Positions 52,530-60,660 of a stretch of 64,000 bases of DNA are shown here, one piece after another. The translations under genes and the position numbers were made by a program. This stretch comes from Saccharopolyspora soli (GTDB lineage: Bacteria > Actinomycetota > Actinomycetes > Mycobacteriales > Pseudonocardiaceae), in NCBI RefSeq assembly GCF_022678645.1, contig NZ_JALBWV010000021.1, forward strand, positions 62,001-126,000, given 5' to 3'. The notes beneath the pieces are model-generated. The model did no database searches. It was not told where the DNA came from and worked only from the letters and a program-made list of their open reading frames with translations. Numbering within the stretch: position 1 is the first letter of the stretch; every line of letters begins with the position of its first letter.

Positions 52530-53479
52530 GATCGGTCACTCCTTATCAGGGTGCGCGCGTCAAGGAGCGGGTACAGCAGGTCGACGAGGACCGTGACCAC
52601 CATGTACGCGAGCACCATGTAGAGCAGAATCGCCTGCACCACGGCGAAATCGTGCGTGTTGATGGATTCGACGAGCAGGCTGCCGACGCCGTTGAGGCCG
52701 AACACGCTCTCGATCACCGTGGTTCCCGCGAGCATTCCCGCGATGGTGAGCCCGCACATGGTGACCACCGGACCGAGCGAGTTGCGCAGGACGTGCCGGG
52801 ACATGATCTGCCTGGTGCCCAGCCCGTAGCTGCGCGCCGCTTCGACGTGGTCGAGCGACTGCTGCTCGACCATGGTCTGCCTGGTCACGCGGCTGATGAG
52901 CGCGAGCGACCCGAGCGCGAGCGCGACCGCGGGCAGCGCCAGGTGGTACAGCCGGTCGACGAAGCCCTCACCGTCCCCGGCCACCGGGAACCAGCGCAGC
53001 TGCACCGCGAAAACCGACACGAGCCCCAGTGCGATCACGAAGTTCGGCACGGAGTTCACGAAGGTCGTGACCCCCGTGATGAGCGAGTCGAGCGGCCCGC
53101 CCCGGCGCAGAGCCGAGGCGACGCCGAGCGAGACGCCGATGACGACGAACAGCACCGCGGCCATCACCACGAGCGTCAGCGTCATTGGCAGGCGCGACGC
53201 CAGCAGGTCGGAAACCGGCTGCTGGTAGAAGAAGGACGTGCCGAGGTCGCCGTGCAGTACGCCCCGCGCCCACAGGGCGTACTGCACGGCGAACGGCTGA
53301 TCCAGGTGGTACTCGGCGCGCACCGCCGCGACCCGTTCCGGTGTGACGTTCTCGGGGTTGCCGATCAGGAACGTCACCGGATCGCCCGGCGCGGCGTAGG
53401 TGCCCGCGAAGATGATGAACGAGCTGATCGCCAGCGTGAGGAGCATGGCGCCGAGCCGCCGCAGTAGTGCCGCCACCAT
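52526..53479 (-). CDS. Peptide/nickel-type ABC transporter permease (DppB-like)
   Basis: A 317-residue permease with six helices: an N-terminal helix (LLTLAISSFIIFAGTYAAPG), the DppB/OppB periplasmic segment (PGDPVTFLIGNPENVTPE, HLDQPFAVQYALWARGVLHG), and the EAA loop (HVEAARSYGLGTRQIMSRHV). It ends FAVVQAILLYMVLAYMVVTV followed by the short cytosolic tail. ATG 53479 (MVAALLRRL) is chosen, two bases after the binding-protein stop, with AAGGG upstream; the open frame extends 12 codons more. Confidence 0.93.
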   Translation of the reverse strand: MVAALLRRLGAMLLTLAISSFIIFAGTYAAPGDPVTFLIGNPENVTPERVAAVRAEYHLDQPFAVQYALWARGVLHGDLGTSFFYQQPVSDLLASRLPMTLTLVVMAAVLFVVIGVSLGVASALRRGGPLDSLITGVTTFVNSVPNFVIALGLVSVFAVQLRWFPVAGDGEGFVDRLYHLALPAVALALGSLALISRVTRQTMVEQQSLDHVEAARSYGLGTRQIMSRHVLRNSLGPVVTMCGLTIAGMLAGTTVIESVFGLNGVGSLLVESINTHDFAVVQAILLYMVLAYMVVTVLVDLLYPLLDARTLIRSDRS

Positions 53480-53481
53480 GC

Positions 53482-55125
53482 TTACTGGCCCTTCGCTCCG
53501 AGGTCGGCCGCCCACGGGTAGTTCCGGAAGGCGCCGGACGCGGGGACACCCGTCACGTCAGTCGAGAGCACGACCGTGGTCGGGCTCTGCACGACCGAGA
53601 GCCACGGCATGGCCTCAGCCCACCGGTTCGCGAGGTCGATCGCGAGGTCGGCCCGCTTCACGTCGTCCAGCTCGGCCTTGCCCTGCTGCACGAGGGCGTC
53701 GTACTCGGGGTCGTTGAGCACCCAGTTGACGGACGAGTCGGAGGCACCGTTCTTGTAGAAGCCGACGGGGTCGTTCTTCGAGACGAAGTAGTCGTCGGTG
53801 AACAGGTCGGCCTGCTTGCGGAAGTTGGCGTCGCTGTAGTAGTCGCCGTACTGCTGTGGCGGGAACTGGATGATCCTGGCGTCCAGGCCGATCTCCTTCG
53901 CCGCTGTCACGACCGCGTTCGCGATCACATCGCGCACCGTGGTGCCGTCGCTGGCGACCAGGATCTGCTGCGTGTTGCCGACCTCGGCGACGAGCTTCTT
54001 CGCCGCCTCGATGTTCTGCGCGGTTGGCGTGGCCGGCGCGCCCGCCGCCAGCTCCTGCGACGCCGCGCGGAACTTGTCGGCCTGGTAGCCCCACGCACCG
54101 GAGCCCACCGGCTCGCTGGCGGGCACCCCGAGACCGGCGAGCGCAGCGCGTGAGACACCGTCCCGGTCGAGCGCGAGCGACAGCGCCTTGCGGAGCCGCG
54201 GGTCGGCGAGTGCGCCCCGCTCGGTCACCATCGAGTTCCACACGCGGGTGTCGGCGCCCTGGCTGACCGTCGTGTTCGGAGCGTTCGCCAGCCCGGCCGC
54301 GGACGCGATGTTCTCCAGGTACGCGCCGTCTGCCTCACCGGTGAGCAGCGAGTTGACGACGGCGTCGTCGTCGGCCCACCGGATGGTGAGCTCACCGGTC
54401 TTCGACACGCGCTCCTTGTTCCAGTAGTCCGCGAACTTGGTCAGGACGATCTGCCGTCCGGAATCCCACGACTTCAGATCCAGCGGTCCGGTGCACGCGT
54501 CGTCCCCCCTGGGGGTGCCGAAGGTGTCGCCCTGCGCCTCGACGGCCTTGCGTTCGAAGACGACGCCGCCGGTACCGGACAGGGCCTTCACGAACACGGC
54601 GTCGGACTGGGTCGTGGTGACCGTCACCTCGTTGGGCCCGGTCTGGCTGACTCCGGTCACGTTCACGAACTCATCGGATTCGTTCGCCCCGTCGGCGCGG
54701 TGCCGGTTCATGCTCCACACCACGTCGTCGGCCGTCATCACGTTGCCGCTGTGGAAGCGGACGCCCTGGCGGATGGTGAAGACCAGCGTGGTCGGTGTCG
54801 TCCACTCGAATTTCTCGGCGAGCCAAGGCTTGATCGTCAGGTCCGGCTGCACCTGGACGAGGCGTTCGCACACGTTGCCCATGACGGTGTCGGTGGTGGC
54901 ACCGGCGGCGTCGTTGTCCTGGTCTAGGGTCGCCGGCTCCTTGGGCATGAACCAGGTGGCCTTGTCGAGCGGGCCGGACGCAGCAGGTGTGCTGTCGACC
55001 AGCCGCACGTTCTGCTTCGCTTGGGACGGGGAGACGGGCGCGCCGCCGCAGCCGGCGATGACTGCGAGCGTGGCGCACCCCAGAGCACCGGCGGCGAGCC
55101 AGCGCGGATGGCGGTGTCTTGTCAT
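53482..55125 (-). CDS. Peptide/nickel-type ABC transporter substrate-binding lipoprotein
   Basis: A 547-residue precursor with a lipoprotein signal (ALGCATLAVIAGC, lipidation Cys at about residue 26). The mature protein is a cluster-C solute-binding protein: LTIKPWLAEKFEWTTPTTLV, FTIRQGVRFHSGNVMTADDV, VWSMNRHRADGANESDEFVN, and LADPRLRKALSLALDRDGVS. Ligands of this class are oligopeptides, nickel chelates, opines and other amino-acid conjugates; the ligand here is unknown. The start overlaps the stop of the C45-hydrolase gene (ATGA), implying import and hydrolysis of the same compound. Confidence 0.93.
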   Translation of the reverse strand: MTRHRHPRWLAAGALGCATLAVIAGCGGAPVSPSQAKQNVRLVDSTPAASGPLDKATWFMPKEPATLDQDNDAAGATTDTVMGNVCERLVQVQPDLTIKPWLAEKFEWTTPTTLVFTIRQGVRFHSGNVMTADDVVWSMNRHRADGANESDEFVNVTGVSQTGPNEVTVTTTQSDAVFVKALSGTGGVVFERKAVEAQGDTFGTPRGDDACTGPLDLKSWDSGRQIVLTKFADYWNKERVSKTGELTIRWADDDAVVNSLLTGEADGAYLENIASAAGLANAPNTTVSQGADTRVWNSMVTERGALADPRLRKALSLALDRDGVSRAALAGLGVPASEPVGSGAWGYQADKFRAASQELAAGAPATPTAQNIEAAKKLVAEVGNTQQILVASDGTTVRDVIANAVVTAAKEIGLDARIIQFPPQQYGDYYSDANFRKQADLFTDDYFVSKNDPVGFYKNGASDSSVNWVLNDPEYDALVQQGKAELDDVKRADLAIDLANRWAEAMPWLSVVQSPTTVVLSTDVTGVPASGAFRNYPWAADLGAKGQ

Positions 55126-56309
55126 GACGGTTCGTTCCTAGCGGTCGTTGTTGCGGGGGTGGTGGTGCGATCGCCGCCCGGCCCGTCGTACAGGCGCCAG
55201 GGCAGAACTTCGTAGTCGTTCTCGCAGGGATTGCCCGCGGCCAGCCGGTACTCGCCCGTGGTGAGGTCGACGAGGCTGGACATGATCGTCTTGTTCCGCC
55301 GGACGGCGGGTCGGCCGGGATCGACGTGGGCGCACACGCTGTCCGGGAGTCCTGTGTGGTCGCTCATCGTCTCGGCGATGACCTCGCGGACCCCGGCCGA
55401 GTCACGGGCGCCGGAGGCAAGGCCGAGACCGCGCGTGATGATCGGCACCCGGTAGAGGGAGTCCACAGGGGACGGCCGGTACGTCTCGCGAAGTCGTTCG
55501 GGGACACCGAACTGGTAGTGGTTGCCGTGCACGAGGATGCCGTCGGCGGGGTAGCCCCAGCGGTGCACCACCGGTGTCGTCTCCAGGTCGATGGCGACGC
55601 CGTCGCGATGCGTGATCAGCAGGTTGGTCGCGATGTGCTGGTGCACGTCGAACGGCACCTGGAGCGCCGCGCTCAGGCTGGCGGAGTCGAGGATCAGCCG
55701 CCGCAGCACCGGCTGGGGCACGCCGATCCCGGCGTCGAACCGCCCGCCCAGGCCGTTGGCGTTCAGCGCGATTCCCGCGGAGTTGGCGCCCTGCCTGCCG
55801 ATCTGTCCGGCCTCGACCTGCATGATGATCGTGGGCTTGGGCGGCTGCACCACCCGCAGCAGCACGGTCGTGGCCTCGACCCCGGCGCGCCAGTCCCAGT
55901 TCTGCCCGCAGTAGGTGTGCCAGTCCCCGGTCGCCTCGGGCAACAGCGCGTAGGAGCTACACCCGTCCACGGGTTCGGAGGCGTGGCCCCGGCCGAAGCC
56001 GCTGTCGTGATTTCGCACGATCTCGCCCCGGGCGTTGAGCGCGAGGATCTCGTCGGGATGCAGACCGGCACCCTCGGCGATCGCGTCCATCTCGACCAGC
56101 AGGTCCGGTGCGCTGTCCTCGATCGGCGCCCGCCACTGACGTGCCGCGACGAGCACGTCGGGCCAGGCCAGACCGGACGACGCCGCGAACGCGTCCCGGT
56201 AGAACTCCACCGAGCCGCGGATCTCGGCATGGGCGGCCTCGCCGTAGGCGGCGCCGCGTTGGCGCGCATCGCCGGAGACCTCGATGAGCGGGACCGATCT
56301 CTTCGGCAT
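55122..56309 (-). CDS. C45-family Ntn hydrolase (isopenicillin-N acyltransferase-like)
   Basis: A 395-residue protein of the acyl-CoA:6-aminopenicillanic-acid-acyltransferase (peptidase C45) family. The autocleavage site is VDGCSSYALLPEATG with nucleophile Cys117, followed by HTYCGQNWDWRAGVEATTVL and GIALNANGLGG. N-terminal LIEVSGDARQRGAAYGEAA is also typical. Family members hydrolyse or transfer N-acyl groups on amino acids and beta-lactams. It is the first gene of the eleven-gene operon, coupled by ATGA to the transporter's binding protein. AGAGGA lies ten bases before the ATG. A palindromic operator lies between it and the divergent rpiR-type gene. It probably opens or deacylates the imported compound. 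Confidence 0.88.
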   Translation of the reverse strand: MPKRSVPLIEVSGDARQRGAAYGEAAHAEIRGSVEFYRDAFAASSGLAWPDVLVAARQWRAPIEDSAPDLLVEMDAIAEGAGLHPDEILALNARGEIVRNHDSGFGRGHASEPVDGCSSYALLPEATGDWHTYCGQNWDWRAGVEATTVLLRVVQPPKPTIIMQVEAGQIGRQGANSAGIALNANGLGGRFDAGIGVPQPVLRRLILDSASLSAALQVPFDVHQHIATNLLITHRDGVAIDLETTPVVHRWGYPADGILVHGNHYQFGVPERLRETYRPSPVDSLYRVPIITRGLGLASGARDSAGVREVIAETMSDHTGLPDSVCAHVDPGRPAVRRNKTIMSSLVDLTTGEYRLAAGNPCENDYEVLPWRLYDGPGGDRTTTPATTTARNEPS

Positions 56310-56374
56310 CCCAGGAATATCCTCTCACCACAGACAGCAATGTGACCGTAACGTGGACTACAAGTTGACGGTGC

Positions 56375-56392
56375 CCGTAGTAGAAACTACGG
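56375..56392. promoter_or_regulatory. Perfect palindrome, probable RpiR operator
   Basis: CCGTAGT-AGAA-ACTACGG lies in the divergent intergenic region between the C45-led operon (start 56309) and the rpiR-type gene (start 56431). The form GTAGT-N4-ACTAC resembles operators described for RpiR-family regulators such as HexR-like sites. One site could serve both directions. Confidence 0.7.
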
Positions 56393-56430
56393 TGAAGATA
56401 GCCGGATCGAGAAGAAAGTCAACCTCCGCT

Positions 56431-57354
56431 GTGAACGATCAGCCTGAAGACGACCCGCTGCGGGAGCGGATCGCGAGCAAACTGGCCGACCTGCCTCCCG
56501 CCGAACGACGGGTCGCCGAGTACTTGCACGACCACGCACAGGAGATCATCTTCGCGACGGCGGGCGAGATCGGTGCGGCGACCGACACCAGCGACGCGAC
56601 CGTCATCAGAACCGCCAAAACGCTGGGTTACTCGGGCCTTCCCGAGCTCAAGCGAGAGGCTGGCAGCCGGGCGATCGGCCGGACCCGGCCGTCAGCACGG
56701 CTGCGGAGCCGGATCGACAAAGCGAGCCAGCAGACCGGATCCCTGCTCGACCACGTTTTCACCGAGGCGACCGAACGACTTCTCGAAACCCGCAGGCTGA
56801 TCACGGAGGAGGACTTCGTCGCGGCCGTCGACCTGCTCACGAACGCCCGCGAGGTCGTCAGCTTCGGCCTCGGCCCGTCGGAGATGAGCGCGCACTACCT
56901 CACCCTCCGGCTACGGAGGCTCGGTCGGCAGGCCCGGCAGATCAGCACCACGGGGTTCCGACTGGCCGACGACCTGCTAGGGCTCCAGAAGTCCGATGTC
57001 GTGGTCCTCTACGTGCCCGGCCGACTGTTCAACGACGTCTACGTCCTCCTCGACCACGCGCAGGCGGTGGGCTGCCCCGTCCTGCTGTTCTCTGATTCCC
57101 TGCTGCCGGTCCTCGCCGATCGCGTGACGCTCACCCTGGCGGCCGTGCACTCGGGATCCGGTTTCACCGGCGAGGGGCTCAGCGCGCTGCTGCTCACCGA
57201 CTGTGTGGCGCTCGGCATCGCCGCCAGAGATCGCGATCGGGCCACGAACACGTCCGAGTTGCTCAACTCGCTGCGCAACGCCTTGACCCAGCCCGAGCCG
57301 CGCAAGCGGACGACCCGCCGTCCCCGGCGGCCGGAGAAGGGCACCGCATCGTGA
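56431..57354 (+). CDS. RpiR/MurR-family transcriptional regulator
   Basis: A 307-residue regulator. An N-terminal HTH (residues ~8-85: LRERIASKLADLPPAERRVA, ATAGEIGAATDTSDATVIR, AKTLGYSGLPELKREAG) precedes a SIS domain (~120-270) with AVDLLTNAREVVSFGLGPSE, and KSDVVVLYVPGRLFNDVYVL. SIS domains normally bind phosphosugars; the absence of sugar genes here suggests another phosphorylated ligand, perhaps a phospho-intermediate of the pathway. The GTG at 56431 is chosen; a GTG at 56392 overlapping the palindrome is also possible. No strong ribosome site is visible for either. Divergent from the eleven-gene operon that it likely controls. Confidence 0.88.
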   Translation: MNDQPEDDPLRERIASKLADLPPAERRVAEYLHDHAQEIIFATAGEIGAATDTSDATVIRTAKTLGYSGLPELKREAGSRAIGRTRPSARLRSRIDKASQQTGSLLDHVFTEATERLLETRRLITEEDFVAAVDLLTNAREVVSFGLGPSEMSAHYLTLRLRRLGRQARQISTTGFRLADDLLGLQKSDVVVLYVPGRLFNDVYVLLDHAQAVGCPVLLFSDSLLPVLADRVTLTLAAVHSGSGFTGEGLSALLLTDCVALGIAARDRDRATNTSELLNSLRNALTQPEPRKRTTRRPRRPEKGTAS

Positions 57355-57410
57355 TGCGCCGCGAGACGTGCGACTGAGGACGAAGCCACCAAGGGCTTCA
57401 TCCACACGCC

Positions 57411-57435
57411 CGCGCCCCAGACGGGCCGGGGCGCG
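57411..57435 (+). terminator. Terminator of the rpiR-type gene
   Basis: A perfect 8-bp stem, CGCGCCCC-N9-GGGGCGCG, starting 57 bases after the stop codon. No U-tract. Confidence 0.65.
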
Positions 57436-58077
57436 AGGGAATCGCGCCCTCTTATTTGCAGGGGTGTTGTTGGGCCTATCGGCCATGCACCGACCCCTCT
57501 TTGTTAATCCACGCCGAACGGAAGCAGGGGTCCTTCGCTACGGCGCGCCCGCGGACTGCCCAGATCCAGACTCGGCCTGGCCATATCCGCGACGTCGCCG
57601 AGGCCAATGGCGGCGCCGTCTTCTCAAGGACACGACCCGGCGCCGTCGCCACGGTGGGTTCGCTGTGGACAGCTCTCGCGTGGCCAAAACACAGGGATCC
57701 GATCGGCGCTGCTCGGCGAAGGGCGGCGAAAACCCAGAAACCGCAGGCCAAAACGGTCCACCTCGCCGCCCCCATCGTCTGATCAGTCCACAAGCGACGC
57801 TCACGCGCGGCAGGTCTGGTACCTCGTGCCGCTCGCGTTCTCCGCGAAGACCGATGGCGTGGTGTTCACGTTCGACGCCGATTTGACCGCGACCGTGGAT
57901 CCTGATGCGGCGTTCCTGTTGAGCTTCCACGTGTGATGAGGCCTGGGACCAGCCCTCAGCATCAAATTCTTGAGTCCGCATCCGCGAGCATGACGAACCG
58001 ATCCCACAGCGCGTGCTCTAACGGATGCGTTTTCAGCGGGGTGCTCTTCGCGTCGGACGGGTGCCACGCCGGGCTGG
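57436..58077. other. Gene-free region with a possible coding remnant
   Basis: About 640 bases with no intact gene. A plus-strand frame ending at 57936 reads RQVWYLVPLAFSAKTDGVVF and then TFDADLTATVDPDAAFLLSF before its stop. It looks like the tail of a former protein, but nothing upstream in that frame is coding-like and no family was recognised. Confidence 0.35.
57978..58028. terminator. Interrupted inverted repeat downstream of the LysR gene
   Basis: GCATCCG-C-GAGCA pairs with TGCTC-TAA-CGGATGC across a 23-base loop. It starts about 50 bases after the lysR-type stop on the minus strand and on the plus strand is followed by GTTTTC. A bidirectional terminator is the likely role. Confidence 0.4.
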
Positions 58078-58941
58078 TCAGTGGGGGATGCCTTGGATCG
58101 GGTTTGCCCGGGACAGGATCGCGGTGGTCAGCGCCTCGACGGGCTCGGTTCGTGCGTGCGGATTGGTGAGCAGGACGAGGTCGATCTCGCCCAGCTCTGG
58201 GAGGCCCGCGCTCGCGGGTACCTCGATGAGATCACCCGGGGTGAGGCTGCGCGGGAAGATGGCGATCCCGAGCCCGGCGCGGACCGCCGCGAGCACCCCG
58301 TTGACACCCTGCACGACACAGGTGACCCGGTGCCGCATCCCGACCGCGTCCAGGGCCCGGACCGAGAGCGTCCGGCTCAGGCTGGGTGCCTGGTACACGA
58401 TCAACGGCACCGGACGCCTTGGCGCCACCTCGGTGCCGACGGCGGTTGCCCAGACGAGCCGGTCACGCCGCACGAGCCGACCACGTCCCTCACCGGGCTC
58501 CGACTTGACGAGCGCGACGTCGAGGTGCCCCGACGCAACGCGACGCTGCAGCATCGGTCCCTGCGCGACGGTGATCGCCAGGTCGATGCCGGGGTAGAGC
58601 TTCCGGAAGTCGCGCAGCACGGTGGGCATCTGGGTGAGGGCGACGTCGTCGGTGACGCCGAACCGCAGCCGACCACGCAACCGGGACCCGGTGAAGTAGT
58701 CGACCGCCTGCTCGTGCGCGGAGATGATCGTCCGCGCGAAGTCCGCCATCGCCTCGCCATCGGCGGTCAGAGTGACGCTGCGCGTGTCGCGCACCAACAG
58801 GGAACGACCGACGGCGGCCTCGAGCTTGCGGACGTGCTGACTGACGGTCGGCTGCGCGAGATCGAGGTGGGCGGCGGCCCGTGTGAAGCTCAGGGACTGC
58901 GCCACCGCGAGGAACGAGCGCAGGTGCTCAACGCTGTACAC
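58078..58941 (-). CDS. LysR-family transcriptional regulator
   Basis: A 287-residue LysR protein. The HTH is at the N-terminus (VEHLRSFLAVAQSLSFTRAA, HLDLAQPTVSQHVRKLEAAV), followed by the two-lobed effector domain (RLRFGVTDDVALTQMPTVLR, HLDVALVKSEPGEG, GVNGVLAAVRAGLGIAIFPR). I chose GTG 58941 because AAAGGG lies six bases upstream and the product then begins VYSVEHLRSF, which is the usual LysR start; an ATG nine codons earlier is also in frame. It is divergent from the MFS exporter gene, which it probably regulates through the ATTG-N7-CAAT box between them. Confidence 0.9.
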   Translation of the reverse strand: MYSVEHLRSFLAVAQSLSFTRAAAHLDLAQPTVSQHVRKLEAAVGRSLLVRDTRSVTLTADGEAMADFARTIISAHEQAVDYFTGSRLRGRLRFGVTDDVALTQMPTVLRDFRKLYPGIDLAITVAQGPMLQRRVASGHLDVALVKSEPGEGRGRLVRRDRLVWATAVGTEVAPRRPVPLIVYQAPSLSRTLSVRALDAVGMRHRVTCVVQGVNGVLAAVRAGLGIAIFPRSLTPGDLIEVPASAGLPELGEIDLVLLTNPHARTEPVEALTTAILSRANPIQGIPH

Positions 58942-58954
58942 GGCGGACCCTTTC

Positions 58955-58969
58955 ATTGGGAAACGCAAT
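58955..58969. promoter_or_regulatory. LysR-type box (T-N11-A)
   Basis: ATTGGGAAACGCAAT is a dyad (ATTG-N7-CAAT) with the T-N11-A spacing of LysR operators. It lies 14 bases before the lysR-type start and about 85 before the divergent MFS start. Confidence 0.6.
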
Positions 58970-59054
58970 CATAGTAATAGCGGGGATTCTGTTTCGAAAT
59001 GACTGCCGAATCGGAACGATAGGAGGCACACAGACATCGTGAGGTGTTCGATCC

Positions 59055-60527
59055 TTGAGCAGCGAGCCCGACACAGCCAACGTCCTCCCGCCGCACCCGT
59101 CGTCACCACCCCCGAGATCCTCCCGCTGCGAACGCCTTTTCGGCTCGCTGCGGTCGCGCAACTATCGCTTCTTCCTCGTCGGTCGGCTCTTCGCCACGAC
59201 CGGCGCCTGGGTGCAGCGCATCGCCCAGGACTGGCTCGTGCTGACCCTCACCGACAACGCCGCCGCGGTCGGCCTCACCAGCGCCCTGCAGTTCCTGCCC
59301 ACGCTCCTGTTCGGCCTCACCGGCGGCTGGATCGCGGATCGTTGGCCGAAACGCCAGGTGCTGCTGCTCACCCAAACGGCCATGGCGATCACCGCGGCCG
59401 CACTCGCCTGCCTCACCCTCACCCACCACGTCGCGCTCTGGCACGTCTACCTCATCGCGTTCGCGCTCGGCACAGCCACCGCCGTCGATGAACCGACCCG
59501 GCAGGCGTTCGTCAACGAGATGGTCGGCCCGCGCCACCTGCGCAACGCCATCTGCCTCAACGCATCCGCGTTCCAGTTCGGCGCCCTGGCCGGCCCCGCC
59601 ATCAGCGGTGCCTTGATCGCGACCGTCGGCCCTGGATACTCCTTCGCCGTCAACGCGCTGTCCTACCTCGCACCCATCAGCGCACTCCTTCTGATCCGCC
59701 CCGCCGACCTACGCGGATTGAGCACGGTGGGCACGTCCGACCGTCGGCTGCGCGAAGGAATGCGTTACCTGTCTGGGAATCGCGACATGTTGTGGCCGAT
59801 CCTGCTGGTGGGAACGTTCGGGCTGTTCACCACGAACCTCCCCGTGACGCTCGCCGCGTACGCGAAGTCTGTCATCCACGCCGGTGCCGACGGATACGGC
59901 CTGCTCAGTGCCATCACCGCCGCCGGAGCCCTCATCGGCGCATTGCTCTCCGCCCAGTGGTCGCGAACCACGCACCGCACCCTGTTCGCGATCGGCGGGA
60001 TTCTCGCCGGACTCTACGTGCTGACATCCTTCGCCACGAACCCATGGATTCTGGCTGCCTTCCTGCTACCCATCGGCGCCACGACAACGCTGCTCAATAC
60101 CTCGGCCAATGCCACCGTTCAGCTCGCCGCCGCTGACACGTTCCGCGGCCGGGTCATGGGCGTGTACATCCTCGTCTTCGTCGGCAGCGGTGCACTCGGC
60201 GGCCCGCTGCTCGGAACCATAATCCAGACCCTCGGCGCACACGTCGGGCTGCAGGCGGCAGGGATCGTACCCGCGCTGGCAGGCACACTCCTCTGGTTCA
60301 CTCGCCCTGCACGGCAACGGAAATCCCGCCAAACCCGAATCACATCGGTACTGGTAGCTCATCCGCACGACGAACCGAGAACACGCCCGAAGGACAACGC
60401 ATTGCGGCCTGTCGGTCAGCGCCGTAGCAGTCCGGCGGCAGCTGCCCCATCCGGGCAACGACGTAACCGTCGTAGCCGTCCTGATCGAACACCTCCGGCG
60501 CGCTCAGAGCGCACATCTCCACGCTGA
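59055..60527 (+). CDS. MFS exporter, DHA3/EntS-like
   Basis: A 490-residue carrier with twelve hydrophobic segments. It shows NYRFFLVGRLFATTGAWVQR, GGWIADRWPKRQVLLLTQ (the loop 2-3 signature), VDEPTRQAFVNEMVGPRHLR and VMGVYILVFVGSGALGGPL. This is the DHA3 group that exports siderophores, macrolides or tetracyclines. The start is TTG at 59055 with GAGGTG eight bases upstream; an in-frame stop lies just before. The last ~75 residues are Arg/Pro/Ser-rich and read antisense across a ferredoxin-like gene, which suggests that the original stop codon was lost. Confidence 0.87.
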   Translation: MSSEPDTANVLPPHPSSPPPRSSRCERLFGSLRSRNYRFFLVGRLFATTGAWVQRIAQDWLVLTLTDNAAAVGLTSALQFLPTLLFGLTGGWIADRWPKRQVLLLTQTAMAITAAALACLTLTHHVALWHVYLIAFALGTATAVDEPTRQAFVNEMVGPRHLRNAICLNASAFQFGALAGPAISGALIATVGPGYSFAVNALSYLAPISALLLIRPADLRGLSTVGTSDRRLREGMRYLSGNRDMLWPILLVGTFGLFTTNLPVTLAAYAKSVIHAGADGYGLLSAITAAGALIGALLSAQWSRTTHRTLFAIGGILAGLYVLTSFATNPWILAAFLLPIGATTTLLNTSANATVQLAAADTFRGRVMGVYILVFVGSGALGGPLLGTIIQTLGAHVGLQAAGIVPALAGTLLWFTRPARQRKSRQTRITSVLVAHPHDEPRTRPKDNALRPVGQRRSSPAAAAPSGQRRNRRSRPDRTPPARSERTSPR

Positions 60528-60531
60528 CCAC
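60340..60531 (-). pseudogene. 3Fe-4S ferredoxin, missing its first cluster cysteine
   Basis: A 63-residue frame: VVSVEMCALSAPEVFDQDGY then RQAAMRCPSGVFSV. It matches the small 3Fe-4S ferredoxins that partner cytochrome P450s, where the pattern is C-x5-C-ALxAPEVFDQ...CPSGAI. Here only the second (EMC) and last (RCPSG) cysteines remain; about nine residues containing the first are absent. GGAGG lies nine bases before the GTG at 60531, so it could still be translated. It lies antisense under the tail of the MFS gene. No P450 gene is nearby. Whether it is a pseudogene or a variant cannot be settled. Confidence 0.65.
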
Positions 60532-60660
60532 ATCCTTCGTCCTCCGCGCAGCACCGCTTCGGAGTGCACTACCTGCATCCGCACTCCTTGCGTTCAGGAC
60601 ACATGAGATCACCTCGTTGAAGCTCTCAGCTTGTCGAGTGACGCAGGCGGGAGGGAATAG

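Noticed and set aside
51664..52539. Upstream continuation of the DppD-like frame
   Set aside because: It reads a shadow frame of the DppC-like permease; Walker A spacing fixes the start near 51663.
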